A stretch of 64,000 nt of DNA from an uncultured Bacteroidia bacterium. GTDB lineage: Bacteria > Bacteroidota > Bacteroidia > Bacteroidales > UBA932. The position numbers and the translations under genes are program-made. Positions within the stretch are counted from its first letter, which is position 1; each line of letters starts with the position of its first letter. Shown piece after piece: positions 24,070 to 33,372 of the stretch. The DNA is taken from positions 1 through 64,000 of the forward strand of contig CADAJF010000001.1 in NCBI GenBank assembly GCA_902788175.1. The letters are read 5' to 3'. A model generated the notes under the pieces. It made no database searches. It saw only the letters and a program-made list of their open reading frames with translations, and was not told the DNA's origin.

Positions 24070-26376
24070 ATGAGCCCTATCAATCTTGTCATCGTAGAGT
24101 CCCCGGGAAAGGTCAAGACCATCCAGAAGTATCTGGGTAAAGACTATCTGGTAAAGGCTTCCATCGGCCATATCAGGGACCTGGAAGAGCATAAGCTGGG
24201 CGTGGATGTAGAGCACGGCTTCACCCCGGAATACGTTGTCCCGGCCCAGAAGAAGAAGGTGGTGGCAGAGCTGAAGAAGCTCTCGGAGCAGGCCTGCACC
24301 GTGTGGCTGGCCTCCGATGAAGACCGCGAAGGGGAAGCCATCTCCTGGCACCTGCGCGAGACCCTGGGACTGCCCCAGGACAAGACCCGCCGTATCGTTT
24401 TCCACGAAATCACCAAAAACGCTATCCTCCATGCTATCGGCAGCCCGCGGGAGATAGACATGAACCTGGTCAATGCCCAGCAGGCCCGCCGCGTACTGGA
24501 CCGCCTGGTGGGCTTCGAGCTCTCCCCTATCCTCTGGCGCAAGATTCAGCCTAAGCTCAGCGCCGGCCGCGTACAGAGCGTAGCCCTTCGACTTATCGTG
24601 GACCGGGAAAAGGAAATCATAGCCTTCAAGCCGGAGCCTTATTACCGCGTAGAGGCCCTCTTCCGCCCGGAAGGCATGGATATTAAGGTAAAAGGCCTGC
24701 TGGACACCCGTTTCGGCTCAGAGCAGGAGGTGAGCAGTTTCCTGCAGGACAGCATAGGCGCCACCTATCATATCCAGTCCGTGGAGAAGAAGGAGGGAAC
24801 GCGCAGCCCCGCCGCCCCTTTCACCACCTCCACCCTGCAGCAGGAAGCCGCCCGCAAGCTCCACTTTCCCGTGGCCACCACCATGCGCGTGGCGCAGGCC
24901 CTTTATGAGCGCGGTCTCATCACCTATATGAGAACGGACTCCACCAACCTCTCCTCCCTGGCCCTGAACACTGCCAAGCAGTTCATCCTGGAGCATTTCG
25001 GGGAGGCTTATTCCCACCCCCGCCAGTACCGTACCAAGTCCAAGGGCGCTCAGGAGGCCCACGAGGCCATCCGCCCCACCTACCTGGAGAACACCGCCAT
25101 CGAGGGAACAACCCAGGAGAAAAAGCTCTACGACCTTATCTGGAAACGCACCATCGCCTCGCAGATGAGCGAAAGCCGCGTGCTCAACACCGCCATGAAG
25201 GTGGCCTCCGACAAGCGGAAGGAATGCTACGGCATCCAGTCGGTGGAGCTGCTCTTCGACGGTTTCATGAAAGTGTACCTGGAAGGTCACGACGACCAGG
25301 AACCGGATCAGGAAGAAGTGATGCTGCCGGACCTCAGGAAAGGCAGCCTGATGCAGGAGGAAGGCATATCGGCCCAGTGCAAGTTCACCGCGCCGCCGCC
25401 CCGTTACTCGGAAGCCACGCTGGTGAAAAAGCTGGAAGAGCTGGGTATCGGCCGGCCTTCCACTTATGCCGCCACGGTGGACACCCTCACCCGCGGAAGG
25501 GGCTATGCCGTCAAAGGCGACAAAGAAGGCCAGTCCTTCCTGGTCACCCATTTTTCCCTCAAGGGCAAAGAGATCAAAAGCGCCCAGAAGAAGGAAAGCG
25601 TAGGCGCCGAAAAAGGCAAGCTCCTGCCCCAGGAGATAGGCCTTATCGTGACGGACTACCTGGTGCAGAACTTCACCAACATCCTGGACTACGACTTCAC
25701 CGCCAACGTAGAAAGCGACTTCGACCAGGTGGCCGAAGGCAAGAAAGGCTGGTCGGAGACCATCGCTTCCTTCTATGAACCCTTCCACACGCACGTCAAA
25801 CAGGTTCTGTCGGACCACAGTTACAGCAAGGTGAGCCGGGAAATCGGCACGGCGCCGGACGGGGAGAAGGTAGTGGCCGTATTCGGAAAGTTCGGACCCT
25901 ATGTACAGAAGGGAGAAGGCGAAAAACGGCAAAGCGCGTCGCTGGGCAAGGGACAGCTCATAGAAACCCTCACGCTGGAGGAAGCCCTCAAGCTTTTGGA
26001 ACTTCCCCGCACCGTGGGGCAGGTGGACGGGACGGATGTCGTGGCCCTGCGGGGACGCTTCGGCCCTTATATCAAGTTCGGGGACAAGAACCTCAAGCTT
26101 CCCAAGGGGGCCGATCCTCTCACCATCACCCTGGAAGCGTGCGAGGCCCTGATCCGCGAGGCCGGCAGTCCCGAAAAGGCCAGCCGGCAGACTTTGGCGG
26201 AGTTTGGAGACATCAAGGTCATCAACGGCCGCTATGGCCCCTACATCAAACAGGGTGCTTCAAATTATAAGATTCCCGCCGGCACGGATGCGGCCAGTCT
26301 TACCCAAGCTGACTGCCAGGCAATTATCGCCGCCTCCGAACCTACAAAAAAATTCAAGGGAACGCGGAAAAAATAA
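24070..26376 (+). CDS. topA: DNA topoisomerase I
   Basis: A 768-residue type IA topoisomerase that relaxes negative supercoils. The TOPRIM part begins VIVESPGKVKTIQKYLG and contains SDEDREGEAISWH; the active-site tyrosine is in ITYMRTDSTN near residue 286. In place of classical zinc ribbons the C-terminus carries glycine-rich topoisomerase repeats (GKFGPYVQKGEGEKR, GRFGPYIKFGDKN, GRYGPYIKQGA), the usual Bacteroidetes form. Confidence 0.96.
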   Translation: MSPINLVIVESPGKVKTIQKYLGKDYLVKASIGHIRDLEEHKLGVDVEHGFTPEYVVPAQKKKVVAELKKLSEQACTVWLASDEDREGEAISWHLRETLGLPQDKTRRIVFHEITKNAILHAIGSPREIDMNLVNAQQARRVLDRLVGFELSPILWRKIQPKLSAGRVQSVALRLIVDREKEIIAFKPEPYYRVEALFRPEGMDIKVKGLLDTRFGSEQEVSSFLQDSIGATYHIQSVEKKEGTRSPAAPFTTSTLQQEAARKLHFPVATTMRVAQALYERGLITYMRTDSTNLSSLALNTAKQFILEHFGEAYSHPRQYRTKSKGAQEAHEAIRPTYLENTAIEGTTQEKKLYDLIWKRTIASQMSESRVLNTAMKVASDKRKECYGIQSVELLFDGFMKVYLEGHDDQEPDQEEVMLPDLRKGSLMQEEGISAQCKFTAPPPRYSEATLVKKLEELGIGRPSTYAATVDTLTRGRGYAVKGDKEGQSFLVTHFSLKGKEIKSAQKKESVGAEKGKLLPQEIGLIVTDYLVQNFTNILDYDFTANVESDFDQVAEGKKGWSETIASFYEPFHTHVKQVLSDHSYSKVSREIGTAPDGEKVVAVFGKFGPYVQKGEGEKRQSASLGKGQLIETLTLEEALKLLELPRTVGQVDGTDVVALRGRFGPYIKFGDKNLKLPKGADPLTITLEACEALIREAGSPEKASRQTLAEFGDIKVINGRYGPYIKQGASNYKIPAGTDAASLTQADCQAIIAASEPTKKFKGTRKK

Positions 26377-26386
26377 AAAATTATTA

Positions 26387-26394
26387 TATATTTG
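26387..26394 (+). promoter_or_regulatory. Promoter -7 motif for the Lrp-type regulator
   Basis: TATATTTG, 28 bases before the start at 26422 and just after the topA stop. Confidence 0.6.
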
Positions 26395-26421
26395 CATCAG
26401 TTAGTTAAAAACTGGAAGCAA

Positions 26422-26916
26422 ATGTCCAAGTACCAGATTGACCAGGTAGACCAGAAAATCCTCTCGTCCCTGGTAAAGAATGCCCGCATGCCTTTCCTGG
26501 AAATTGCCCGGGAATGCGGCGTATCCGGAGCAGCCATCCATCAGCGTTTCAAAAGGCTGGAGGCCAACGGCGTCATCACCGGCTCCCGCCTGCAGGTAAA
26601 GCCGCAGGCACTGGGTCTGAATGTCTGCGCCTATATCAGCATCTCCCTGTCGGAGGCCACCAAGTACCCGGACGTGATTGCCCACCTCAGAAAGATACCG
26701 GAAATTGTTGAGTGTCACTTTATTACGGGCAAATACGCCATTCTGGCCAAGCTCTATTGCCTGGACAACGACCACCTGATGGAGGTGCTCCTGAACACCA
26801 TCCAGAAGATTCCCTTCATCCAGTCCACGGACACCATGATCTCCCTGGACACGCCCATCGAGCGCCAGGTCTGGGTGAAGGAGTTCAAATCCACCAGTTA
26901 CACGGGACGCGAATAA
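26422..26916 (+). CDS. Lrp/AsnC-family transcriptional regulator
   Basis: A 164-residue protein with an N-terminal helix-turn-helix (VDQKILSSLVKNARMPFLEIA, VSGAAIHQRFKRLEANGVI) and a C-terminal RAM domain (YPDVIAHLRKIPEIVECHFITG). Family members bind amino acids and act as dimers or octamers. The effector is unknown. The start at 26422 follows the family; its 3' end overlaps the convergent ispD gene by 19 bases. Confidence 0.9.
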   Translation: MSKYQIDQVDQKILSSLVKNARMPFLEIARECGVSGAAIHQRFKRLEANGVITGSRLQVKPQALGLNVCAYISISLSEATKYPDVIAHLRKIPEIVECHFITGKYAILAKLYCLDNDHLMEVLLNTIQKIPFIQSTDTMISLDTPIERQVWVKEFKSTSYTGRE

Positions 26917-27599
26917 TCCAGGATGGCCCCGGCCAGGACCATATCCTCCGGGGTGGTGATTTTCAAATTGAAACGTTCCCCTTCCAGAAAGCTTAGCGGC
27001 ACGCCAGCGCGCTCCGCTACGGAGGCGTCGTCCGTAAAGAGGGTGTCGTACTGCTGGCTGTAGGCTTTTTTCAGGGCCGATGCCTGGAAAACCTGGGGCG
27101 TCTGGGCGCCGTAGATGCAGCTGCGGTCCAGCGTCTCCCCGGTAGAAAGAAGCTTCCCTTCCTCCTTGCGAAGCAGTTTCAGGGTATCGGTTACCGGCAG
27201 TACGGGAATCACCGCAGGTGCCTGCTGCGCAGCCTCGAACAAGGCTTTTACCAGGGTGGGGCTTGCCAGCGGACGCACGGCATCGTGAACGGCCACCAGG
27301 GCATCCTCCGGCAGATATTTCAGGGCGTTCTTGACGGAATGGAAACGGGTGAAGCCGCCCTTAACCAGGCGCTGCGGGCACACGAAGCCAGCTTTCAGGC
27401 AATACTGCCGCCAATAGGTGATGTGGGCTTCCGGCAGCACGGTCACTACCTGGACGCCGGGGACCGCATGGAGGAAAAGTTCTATGGTACGGCGAAGGAC
27501 AGGAACCCCTTCCAGCTCCAGGAATTGCTTGGGAAGGACGGACCCCATGCGGGTTCCGCTACCCCCTGCTGTAACCACTACGTATTTTTTTCTTTCCAT
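26898..27599 (-). CDS. ispD: 2-C-methyl-D-erythritol 4-phosphate cytidylyltransferase
   Basis: A 233-residue enzyme of the MEP isoprenoid pathway that makes CDP-methylerythritol. It has VVVTAGGSGTRMGSVLPKQF for CTP binding, VAVHDAVRPLASP, and the late TDDASVAERAG and NLKITTPEDM motifs. Length is normal. It is convergent with the Lrp gene and divergent from mreB. Confidence 0.95.
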   Translation of the reverse strand: MERKKYVVVTAGGSGTRMGSVLPKQFLELEGVPVLRRTIELFLHAVPGVQVVTVLPEAHITYWRQYCLKAGFVCPQRLVKGGFTRFHSVKNALKYLPEDALVAVHDAVRPLASPTLVKALFEAAQQAPAVIPVLPVTDTLKLLRKEEGKLLSTGETLDRSCIYGAQTPQVFQASALKKAYSQQYDTLFTDDASVAERAGVPLSFLEGERFNLKITTPEDMVLAGAILDYSRPV

Positions 27600-27636
27600 C
27601 CGGGCACTTCTTTGCGCGAATATAAGAAATTTTTCG

Positions 27637-27644
27637 TATTTTTG
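27637..27644 (+). promoter_or_regulatory. Promoter -7 motif for the rod-shape operon
   Basis: TATTTTTG, 31 bases before mreB, with TTTG at 27611-27614 as a possible -33 element. Confidence 0.6.
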
Positions 27645-27675
27645 GAAATTGATACGATTTTACTGTTTTAACAGA

Positions 27676-28698
27676 ATGGCATTCCGTTTTCTCAATCAAG
27701 AACTGGCTATAGACCTGGGTACCGCCAATACCGTCATTTTCCAGAATGACCAGATTGTCCTGGACGAACCCTCCATCGTAGCCATCGACAACCAGACCGG
27801 CAAGTGCATCGCCCTGGGCCAGAAAGCCAAACTGATGCACGAAAAAACCAATCCCGGCGTCAAGACGGTGCGCCCCCTCCGGGACGGCGTCATCGCAGAC
27901 TTCAACGCCGCAGAAATGATGATCCGCGGCTTCATCCGCCAGGTGAATTCCCGCCACCGCAGCCTTTTCGCCCCCAACCTAAAGCTGGTGGTGGGCATCC
28001 CTTCCGGCTCCACTGAAGTGGAAATCCGTGCCGTCCGTGACTCCTCGGAGCACGCCGGCGGCCGGGACGTCTATCTCATCTATGAGCCCATGGCTGCGGC
28101 CCTGGGTATCGGCCTGGAGGTGGAAGCCCCCCGCGGCAACATGGTGGTGGATATCGGCGGCGGAACCACGGAAATCGCCGTCATCTCCCTGGGCGGTATC
28201 GTTCTGCAGGACTCCATCCGCGTTGCCGGAGACGTCTTCACCGCAGACATCCAGAACTACCTGCGCCAGCAGCACGTGATCAAAGTGGGTGAAACCACCG
28301 CAGAAAAGATCAAGATTGCCGTCGGCGCCGTCATCCCCACCCTGGACGAAGAACCGGAACCCTTCCTCGTGCGCGGCCCCAACCTCATGACCGGCCACCC
28401 CGTAGAGGCCCTCATCCCCTACCAGGAGATAGCCCACTGCCTGGACAAGTCCATCGCCCGCCTGGAAGCCTCCATCCAGCAGGTCCTGGAGCAGACGCCC
28501 CCGGAGCTGTACTCGGACATCGTGGAGAACGGCATTTTCCTGAGCGGTGGCGGCTCCCTGCTCCGCGGCCTGGACAAACGCCTCACGGACAAGATCAATA
28601 TCCCTTTCCACGTGGCAGAGGACCCGCTCCGTGCCGTTGCACGCGGCACCTGCATCGCCCTGAAGAACACGGACAACTACTCCTTCCTCATGCGTTAG
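27676..28698 (+). CDS. mreB: Rod shape-determining protein MreB
   Basis: A 340-residue actin homolog that guides lateral cell-wall synthesis beneath the inner membrane. LAIDLGTANTVIF is the first phosphate loop, MVVDIGGGTTEIAVISLGG the second, and SGGGSLLRGLDKRL lies near the C-terminus. The start MAFRFLNQELAID follows a promoter motif; a longer in-frame extension runs into ispD and is rejected. First gene of mreB-mreC-mreD-mrdA-rodA. Confidence 0.97.
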   Translation: MAFRFLNQELAIDLGTANTVIFQNDQIVLDEPSIVAIDNQTGKCIALGQKAKLMHEKTNPGVKTVRPLRDGVIADFNAAEMMIRGFIRQVNSRHRSLFAPNLKLVVGIPSGSTEVEIRAVRDSSEHAGGRDVYLIYEPMAAALGIGLEVEAPRGNMVVDIGGGTTEIAVISLGGIVLQDSIRVAGDVFTADIQNYLRQQHVIKVGETTAEKIKIAVGAVIPTLDEEPEPFLVRGPNLMTGHPVEALIPYQEIAHCLDKSIARLEASIQQVLEQTPPELYSDIVENGIFLSGGGSLLRGLDKRLTDKINIPFHVAEDPLRAVARGTCIALKNTDNYSFLMR

Positions 28699-28701
28699 GC
28701 C

Positions 28702-29508
28702 ATGAAGCGGACGCTATTGCCCGGACTCCTGTGCCTCGCGGTCTTCATTCTCCTGGAGGCCGCGTCGCTGCATCTGCTCAGCCGCAATGCCCAGCTGCAG
28801 CGCCTGTGGATAGCCCGCGGCGCACACTGGGTCATGGCGCACAGCTGGGGCGCCACGCAGTCCGTCCGCTCCTACTTCTCGCTTTCATCGGCCAACAAAC
28901 AGCTGGCCCAGGAGAACTTCCTGCTCCGGGAAGAACTGGAACGCTCCCGGGAGCAGCTGCGCAAGGTCTGGACAGATTCCCTCCAGACGCCGCAGCATGC
29001 GGGTTTCAGCATGATTCCCGCAGAGGTAGTGAAGATAAGCCGCAACAAGCAGCACAACTACATTATCCTCAACCGCGGCTTCGAGGACGGCATCCAGGAG
29101 AAATCCGGCATTATCACCTCCTCCGGGGTGGTGGGCATTGTGGATGCAGTGAGCGAACACCACGCCTATGCCTTCTCTTTCCAGAACAGCGACATCTCCA
29201 TCAGCGCCCGCCTGGGCCGGGAGGGCGGCAGCGGTCTCCTGGTGTGGGACGGCATCCACTCCAACGGCGCGCTCCTGAAGGAAATGCCCCTGCAGGCCCG
29301 CTATCACAGCGGTGACACCGTCTTTACCAGCGGCCACTCGCTCCTGTTCCCCCCGGACATTCCGCTGGGAATAGCCGGAGAAGCCAGGGTGGTGAACGGC
29401 ACCACCAATGAGATTGCCGTCACCCTTTTCCAGGATTTCAGCGCCATCCGTTACGTGACGGTGGTCCACAACAACTCCCTCGAGGAGATAGAGCAGTTCG
29501 AGCCATGA
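28702..29508 (+). CDS. mreC: Rod shape-determining protein MreC
   Basis: A 268-residue protein with an N-terminal membrane helix, a periplasmic coiled coil (NKQLAQENFLLREELERSRE) and the MreC beta domain (NYIILNRGFEDGIQ, SSGVVGIVDAVSE). It links MreB to the elongation PBPs. It follows mreB by 3 bases and overlaps mreD by four. Confidence 0.93.
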   Translation: MKRTLLPGLLCLAVFILLEAASLHLLSRNAQLQRLWIARGAHWVMAHSWGATQSVRSYFSLSSANKQLAQENFLLREELERSREQLRKVWTDSLQTPQHAGFSMIPAEVVKISRNKQHNYIILNRGFEDGIQEKSGIITSSGVVGIVDAVSEHHAYAFSFQNSDISISARLGREGGSGLLVWDGIHSNGALLKEMPLQARYHSGDTVFTSGHSLLFPPDIPLGIAGEARVVNGTTNEIAVTLFQDFSAIRYVTVVHNNSLEEIEQFEP

Positions 29509-30017
29509 GACAGACCGCATTCTGGATTTCCTATATCCTCCTGCTGCTTGCCCAGCTCCTCCTGAGCAATTACTTCCGCTTCACGCCCTACGTGATGCTC
29601 ACCATCCTGCCTGTCATGGTCCTTAGCATCTCCACCCGCGTGAACCGGATTGCGGTGATGATCATTGCCTTTGCCACCGGACTGGTGGTGGACTTGTTCT
29701 CAGAGGGGCTGCTGGGCCTCAACTCCCTGGCGCTGGTCCCGGTAGCCTTTTCCCGGGATTTTGTCATTCGCCTTCTCTTCGGCCGGGAGCTTTTCTCCCG
29801 CAAGGAAGACTTCTCCGTCCAGAGCCATGGTTGGGGTAAGGTGGCGCTCGCCATCTTCCTGGCCCAGGCCCTTTTCCTTGTGGTGTACATCTGGGCCGAC
29901 GGCGCCGGCATGCGCCCCCTGTGGTTCAACGCCGCCCGCTTTGGCGCATCGCTGGTAGCCGGCTTCCTGGTGTCGCTCCTGACCCTGCCGGTACTGGCCT
30001 CCGATTCCCGCAAATGA
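29505..30017 (+). CDS. mreD: Rod shape-determining protein MreD
   Basis: A 170-residue membrane protein with about five helices. ISTRVNRIAVMIIAFATGLVVDLFSEGLLGLNS carries the family signature of a helix followed by GLVVDLF. It has ATGA overlaps with mreC and mrdA. It is assigned mainly by position and topology, since MreD sequences vary. Confidence 0.88.
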   Translation: MRQTAFWISYILLLLAQLLLSNYFRFTPYVMLTILPVMVLSISTRVNRIAVMIIAFATGLVVDLFSEGLLGLNSLALVPVAFSRDFVIRLLFGRELFSRKEDFSVQSHGWGKVALAIFLAQALFLVVYIWADGAGMRPLWFNAARFGASLVAGFLVSLLTLPVLASDSRK

Positions 30018-31855
30018 GCGCCAATGGCCGGCATATCCGCCTGCTGGTGGGCCTGGGCGTCGTGACTGTCCTTCTGCTGGGGAAAATCTTCACCCTCCAG
30101 CTGCTCAGCAGCCAGTACAAGGAGGACGCAGACCGCAACTCCACCGTCTATGAGACCATCTATCCCACCCGCGGAGTCATCTACGACCGCAACGGCGTAG
30201 TGCTGGTGGGCAATAAGATTGCCTATGACATCCTGGTGTCGCCCCGCCAGGTGCAGGCGTTTGATACACTGCAACTGGCTGCCATCCTGGATGTTACGCC
30301 GGAGTTTATCCGCCGGAAGATGCAGGAGTACGACAAGCGCAAATCCTCTATCGGCTTCCAGGACGTCACTATGCTGCGCATGATCCCGGCCGAGACCTAC
30401 CTCCGCTTCGACGAGGTGAAATACCGCTTCCCCGGCTTCAAGGGGCAGGTGCGGGGTGTGCGCTACTATCCGGTGAATGCCGGTGGCAACCTGCTGGGCT
30501 ACGTCTCGGAAGTGGACCAGGACTATATCCGGCGCTCGGACGGTCAGTACCGCAGCGGCGACTACGCCGGCATGACGGGCATCGAAGCAGCCCGCGAAGC
30601 AGACCTCCGGGGAGAAAAAGGCTACCACATCTACCTCCGTAATTCCCGTAACCAGATTGAGCAGCCTTACAAGGACGGAACGGAGGACAAGGAAGCCATC
30701 CCGGGGCGCAACATCACCACCACCATCGACGCCACGCTCCAGCAGTACGGACAGCAGCTCATGCAGAACAAGGTGGGCAGCGTGGTGGCCATCGAGCCCT
30801 CCACCGGGGAAATCCTGGCGCTGGTTTCCTCCCCCGGCATCGATGTGGAGCAGCTATCGGATATCGGCAAGCATTACGCCGACATTGCCGGCAATCCCTA
30901 CAAGCCCATGTACAACCGGGCGGTGCAGGCGTCTTATCCGCCGGGCTCGGTTTTTAAGCTGGTGAACGGGCTGATTGGCCTGCAGGAGGGTGTGCTTCGG
31001 CCGGAAACCATGTATTCCTGTAACCACGGCTACCATTTTGGCGCCGGGCACAAACTGGGCTGCCACGGGCACAAAAGCCCCCTCAACATGGAGGAGAGCA
31101 TCATGATGTCCTGCAACGCCTACTACTGCTACGTGCTCAAGAACATCCTGGACAACCGCAAGTGGGACAATGTGGCCGATGGCCTGGACCACTGGCACGA
31201 GTACGTGGAAAGCTTCGGCTTTGGCCGCAAGCTGGGCAGCGACTTCCCGGCAGAGCTTTCCGGCAGCATCCCCACCTCACGCACTTACAACCGCTCCTAC
31301 GGGCGCGGAAGGTGGAATTCCACCACCGTCATTTCGCTTTCTATCGGCCAGGGAGAAATCCTGGCTACGCCCATGCACCTCGCTAATCTTTGCGCCACCA
31401 TCGCCAACCGCGGACATTACTACATCCCGCATATCGTGAAAGCCTCCGAAGGGGTGGAGATAGACCCCCGCTTCTATGAGCGCCAGTACACGATGGTGGA
31501 TACCGTGCACTTCCCCAAGCTGATCCGCGGCATGTGGCGGGCGGTGAATTCGGGGCCTGGCATGGGCGGAACGGCCTGGATTGCCCATATCGACTCGCTG
31601 GATGTGTGCGGCAAAACCGGCACCGCGCAGAACCCCCGCGGCGCCGACAATTCCGTCTTCATCTGCTTCGCGCCCATGGACAATCCCCGGATTGCCGTGG
31701 CTGCCTATGTGGAAAACGGCGGTTTCGGCGCCACTTATGCCGCTCCCATCGCCTCGCTCATGGTAGAGAAATACCTCAAGGATACCGTGCGGCGCCACGC
31801 CCTGGAGGAGAGAATGATCAATGCCAACCTGATGGACCGTGTAAAGCATGACTGA
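30014..31855 (+). CDS. mrdA: Penicillin-binding protein 2 (elongation transpeptidase)
   Basis: A 613-residue class B PBP with one N-terminal membrane helix, a PBP dimer domain (RGVIYDRNGVVLV) and a transpeptidase domain: SVFK near 312, SCN in MMSCNAYY near 365 and CGKTGTAQNP near 534. An insertion with C and H residues (YSCNHGYHFGAGHKLGCHGH) is typical of the group. It crosslinks wall in the elongasome with RodA. The start at 30014 overlaps the mreD stop. Confidence 0.94.
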   Translation: MSANGRHIRLLVGLGVVTVLLLGKIFTLQLLSSQYKEDADRNSTVYETIYPTRGVIYDRNGVVLVGNKIAYDILVSPRQVQAFDTLQLAAILDVTPEFIRRKMQEYDKRKSSIGFQDVTMLRMIPAETYLRFDEVKYRFPGFKGQVRGVRYYPVNAGGNLLGYVSEVDQDYIRRSDGQYRSGDYAGMTGIEAAREADLRGEKGYHIYLRNSRNQIEQPYKDGTEDKEAIPGRNITTTIDATLQQYGQQLMQNKVGSVVAIEPSTGEILALVSSPGIDVEQLSDIGKHYADIAGNPYKPMYNRAVQASYPPGSVFKLVNGLIGLQEGVLRPETMYSCNHGYHFGAGHKLGCHGHKSPLNMEESIMMSCNAYYCYVLKNILDNRKWDNVADGLDHWHEYVESFGFGRKLGSDFPAELSGSIPTSRTYNRSYGRGRWNSTTVISLSIGQGEILATPMHLANLCATIANRGHYYIPHIVKASEGVEIDPRFYERQYTMVDTVHFPKLIRGMWRAVNSGPGMGGTAWIAHIDSLDVCGKTGTAQNPRGADNSVFICFAPMDNPRIAVAAYVENGGFGATYAAPIASLMVEKYLKDTVRRHALEERMINANLMDRVKHD

Positions 31856-33368
31856 GAAAGCGCATACCCGCCAATCCGTGGACTGGGCGCTGATCGGCGT
31901 CTATGTGCTGCTGGTGCTTATCGGCTGGCTGAATATTTATGCCGCTACGCACACTTCGGAGGGCGGTTCGCTCATCGCGTGGTCTTCGCGCGCCGGTAAG
32001 CAGTTTGTCTGGATGCTCACCGCTTTCGGCCTGGCGGCTTTCACCCTTTTTGTGCTGCCGCCAAAACTCTGGGAGGCTGTGTGCATCCCCTTCTATCTAT
32101 TTGTGGCGGCGCTGCTGGTGCTGGTGATTTTCGTCTCCAGCGACGTCAAGGGCTCTCATTCCTGGTTTGACCTGGGTCCTGTCCGCTTCCAACCGGCCGA
32201 GATTTCGAAGATTTCCACCTCTCTCCTGCTGGCCTACGTCATGAGCCGGCAGGGCTACCGCATCACCCGGCTGAAGGACCTTCTCCTCGCCGGGCTGGTG
32301 ATTGCCGCACCCATGCTGATTATCGTGGCAGAAAGCGAGACCGGAAGCGCCCTGGTGTATGCCGGCTTTATCTTCGTGCTGTACCGGGAAGGGCTTTCCG
32401 GCTGGTGGCTGGGAGTGATAGGGCTGGTAATCGGTCTTTTTGTGGCCACGCTCACGCTGGGTGCCTACTGGGCTATATACCTGATGGTGGGATGCCTGGT
32501 GCTGTGCAACGTGGTGATGGGACCGCCCGGAAAACGCTGGATGCACGGTTCCGTGGGCGGGGCTTTCCTGCTGCTGATGGCGCTGCTCCCCTCGCTGCTT
32601 GGATGGCTCTGTACGCTGGTCCAGGGGCGGATGGACGCCCTGGCTGCCCGTGTCTGGGTACCTCAGGCCAATGAGAGTTTCCATTATTTCTGGAGCTTCC
32701 TGCTGGACCTGAAGCCCATCGTCCTTTTGCTGGGAACCTGCCTGCTGTCTTTCCCTTGGCTGGCCTGGCGCGCGTACAAGGAACGGGACTATTTTCTAGC
32801 CGTCACCCTCCTTGTTTTCCTGCTGGGCATAGCGCTGGTGTTCTCTACGGAGTATATTTTCGAGAACGTGCTGCAGCCGCACCAGAAAGGCCGCATCGAG
32901 GTGCTGCTGGGCATGCGCGAGGACCCTTCCGGCATGGGCTACAACGTGAACCAGTCCAAGATAGCGATTGGCTCCGGTGGACTGCTGGGGAAGGGCTTCC
33001 TGAAGGGGACGCAAACCACCTTCGGCTTTGTGCCGGAACAGGCCACTGACTTCATTTTCTGCACCGTGGGTGAGGAATGGGGTTTCCTGGGCTGCCTGCT
33101 GGTGATAGGCCTGTACGTCTTTCTCATTGCCCGCCTGCTCGCTGATGCAGAGCAGTGCCGGGAACCTTTCATCCGCATCTACGGCTACGGGGTGGCGGCC
33201 TGCATCTTCATGCACCTGGTCATCAATATTGGCATGACAATTGGACTGATGCCTGTTATCGGCATCCCTTTGCCCCTGCTTTCATACGGAGGGTCTTCGC
33301 TTTGGGCTTTCACCCTCCTGATTTTTATTTTTCTGGCCTTGTATCGGGACGAAAAAAAGTATTTTTAG
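31848..33368 (+). CDS. rodA: Rod shape-determining glycosyltransferase RodA (SEDS family)
   Basis: A 506-residue membrane protein with about ten helices. SHSWFDLGPVRFQPAEISKIS is the SEDS signature, with GEEWGFLG and LPLLSYGGSSLWAFTLL near the end. RodA polymerises glycan strands with PBP2. It is somewhat longer than E. coli RodA, owing to loops in the middle. It overlaps mrdA by 8 bases. Confidence 0.94.
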   Translation: MTEKAHTRQSVDWALIGVYVLLVLIGWLNIYAATHTSEGGSLIAWSSRAGKQFVWMLTAFGLAAFTLFVLPPKLWEAVCIPFYLFVAALLVLVIFVSSDVKGSHSWFDLGPVRFQPAEISKISTSLLLAYVMSRQGYRITRLKDLLLAGLVIAAPMLIIVAESETGSALVYAGFIFVLYREGLSGWWLGVIGLVIGLFVATLTLGAYWAIYLMVGCLVLCNVVMGPPGKRWMHGSVGGAFLLLMALLPSLLGWLCTLVQGRMDALAARVWVPQANESFHYFWSFLLDLKPIVLLLGTCLLSFPWLAWRAYKERDYFLAVTLLVFLLGIALVFSTEYIFENVLQPHQKGRIEVLLGMREDPSGMGYNVNQSKIAIGSGGLLGKGFLKGTQTTFGFVPEQATDFIFCTVGEEWGFLGCLLVIGLYVFLIARLLADAEQCREPFIRIYGYGVAACIFMHLVINIGMTIGLMPVIGIPLPLLSYGGSSLWAFTLLIFIFLALYRDEKKYF

Positions 33369-33372
33369 GCCT

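Noticed and set aside
24718..25932. A 404-codon open frame on the minus strand
   Set aside because: Antisense to topA, which is complete.
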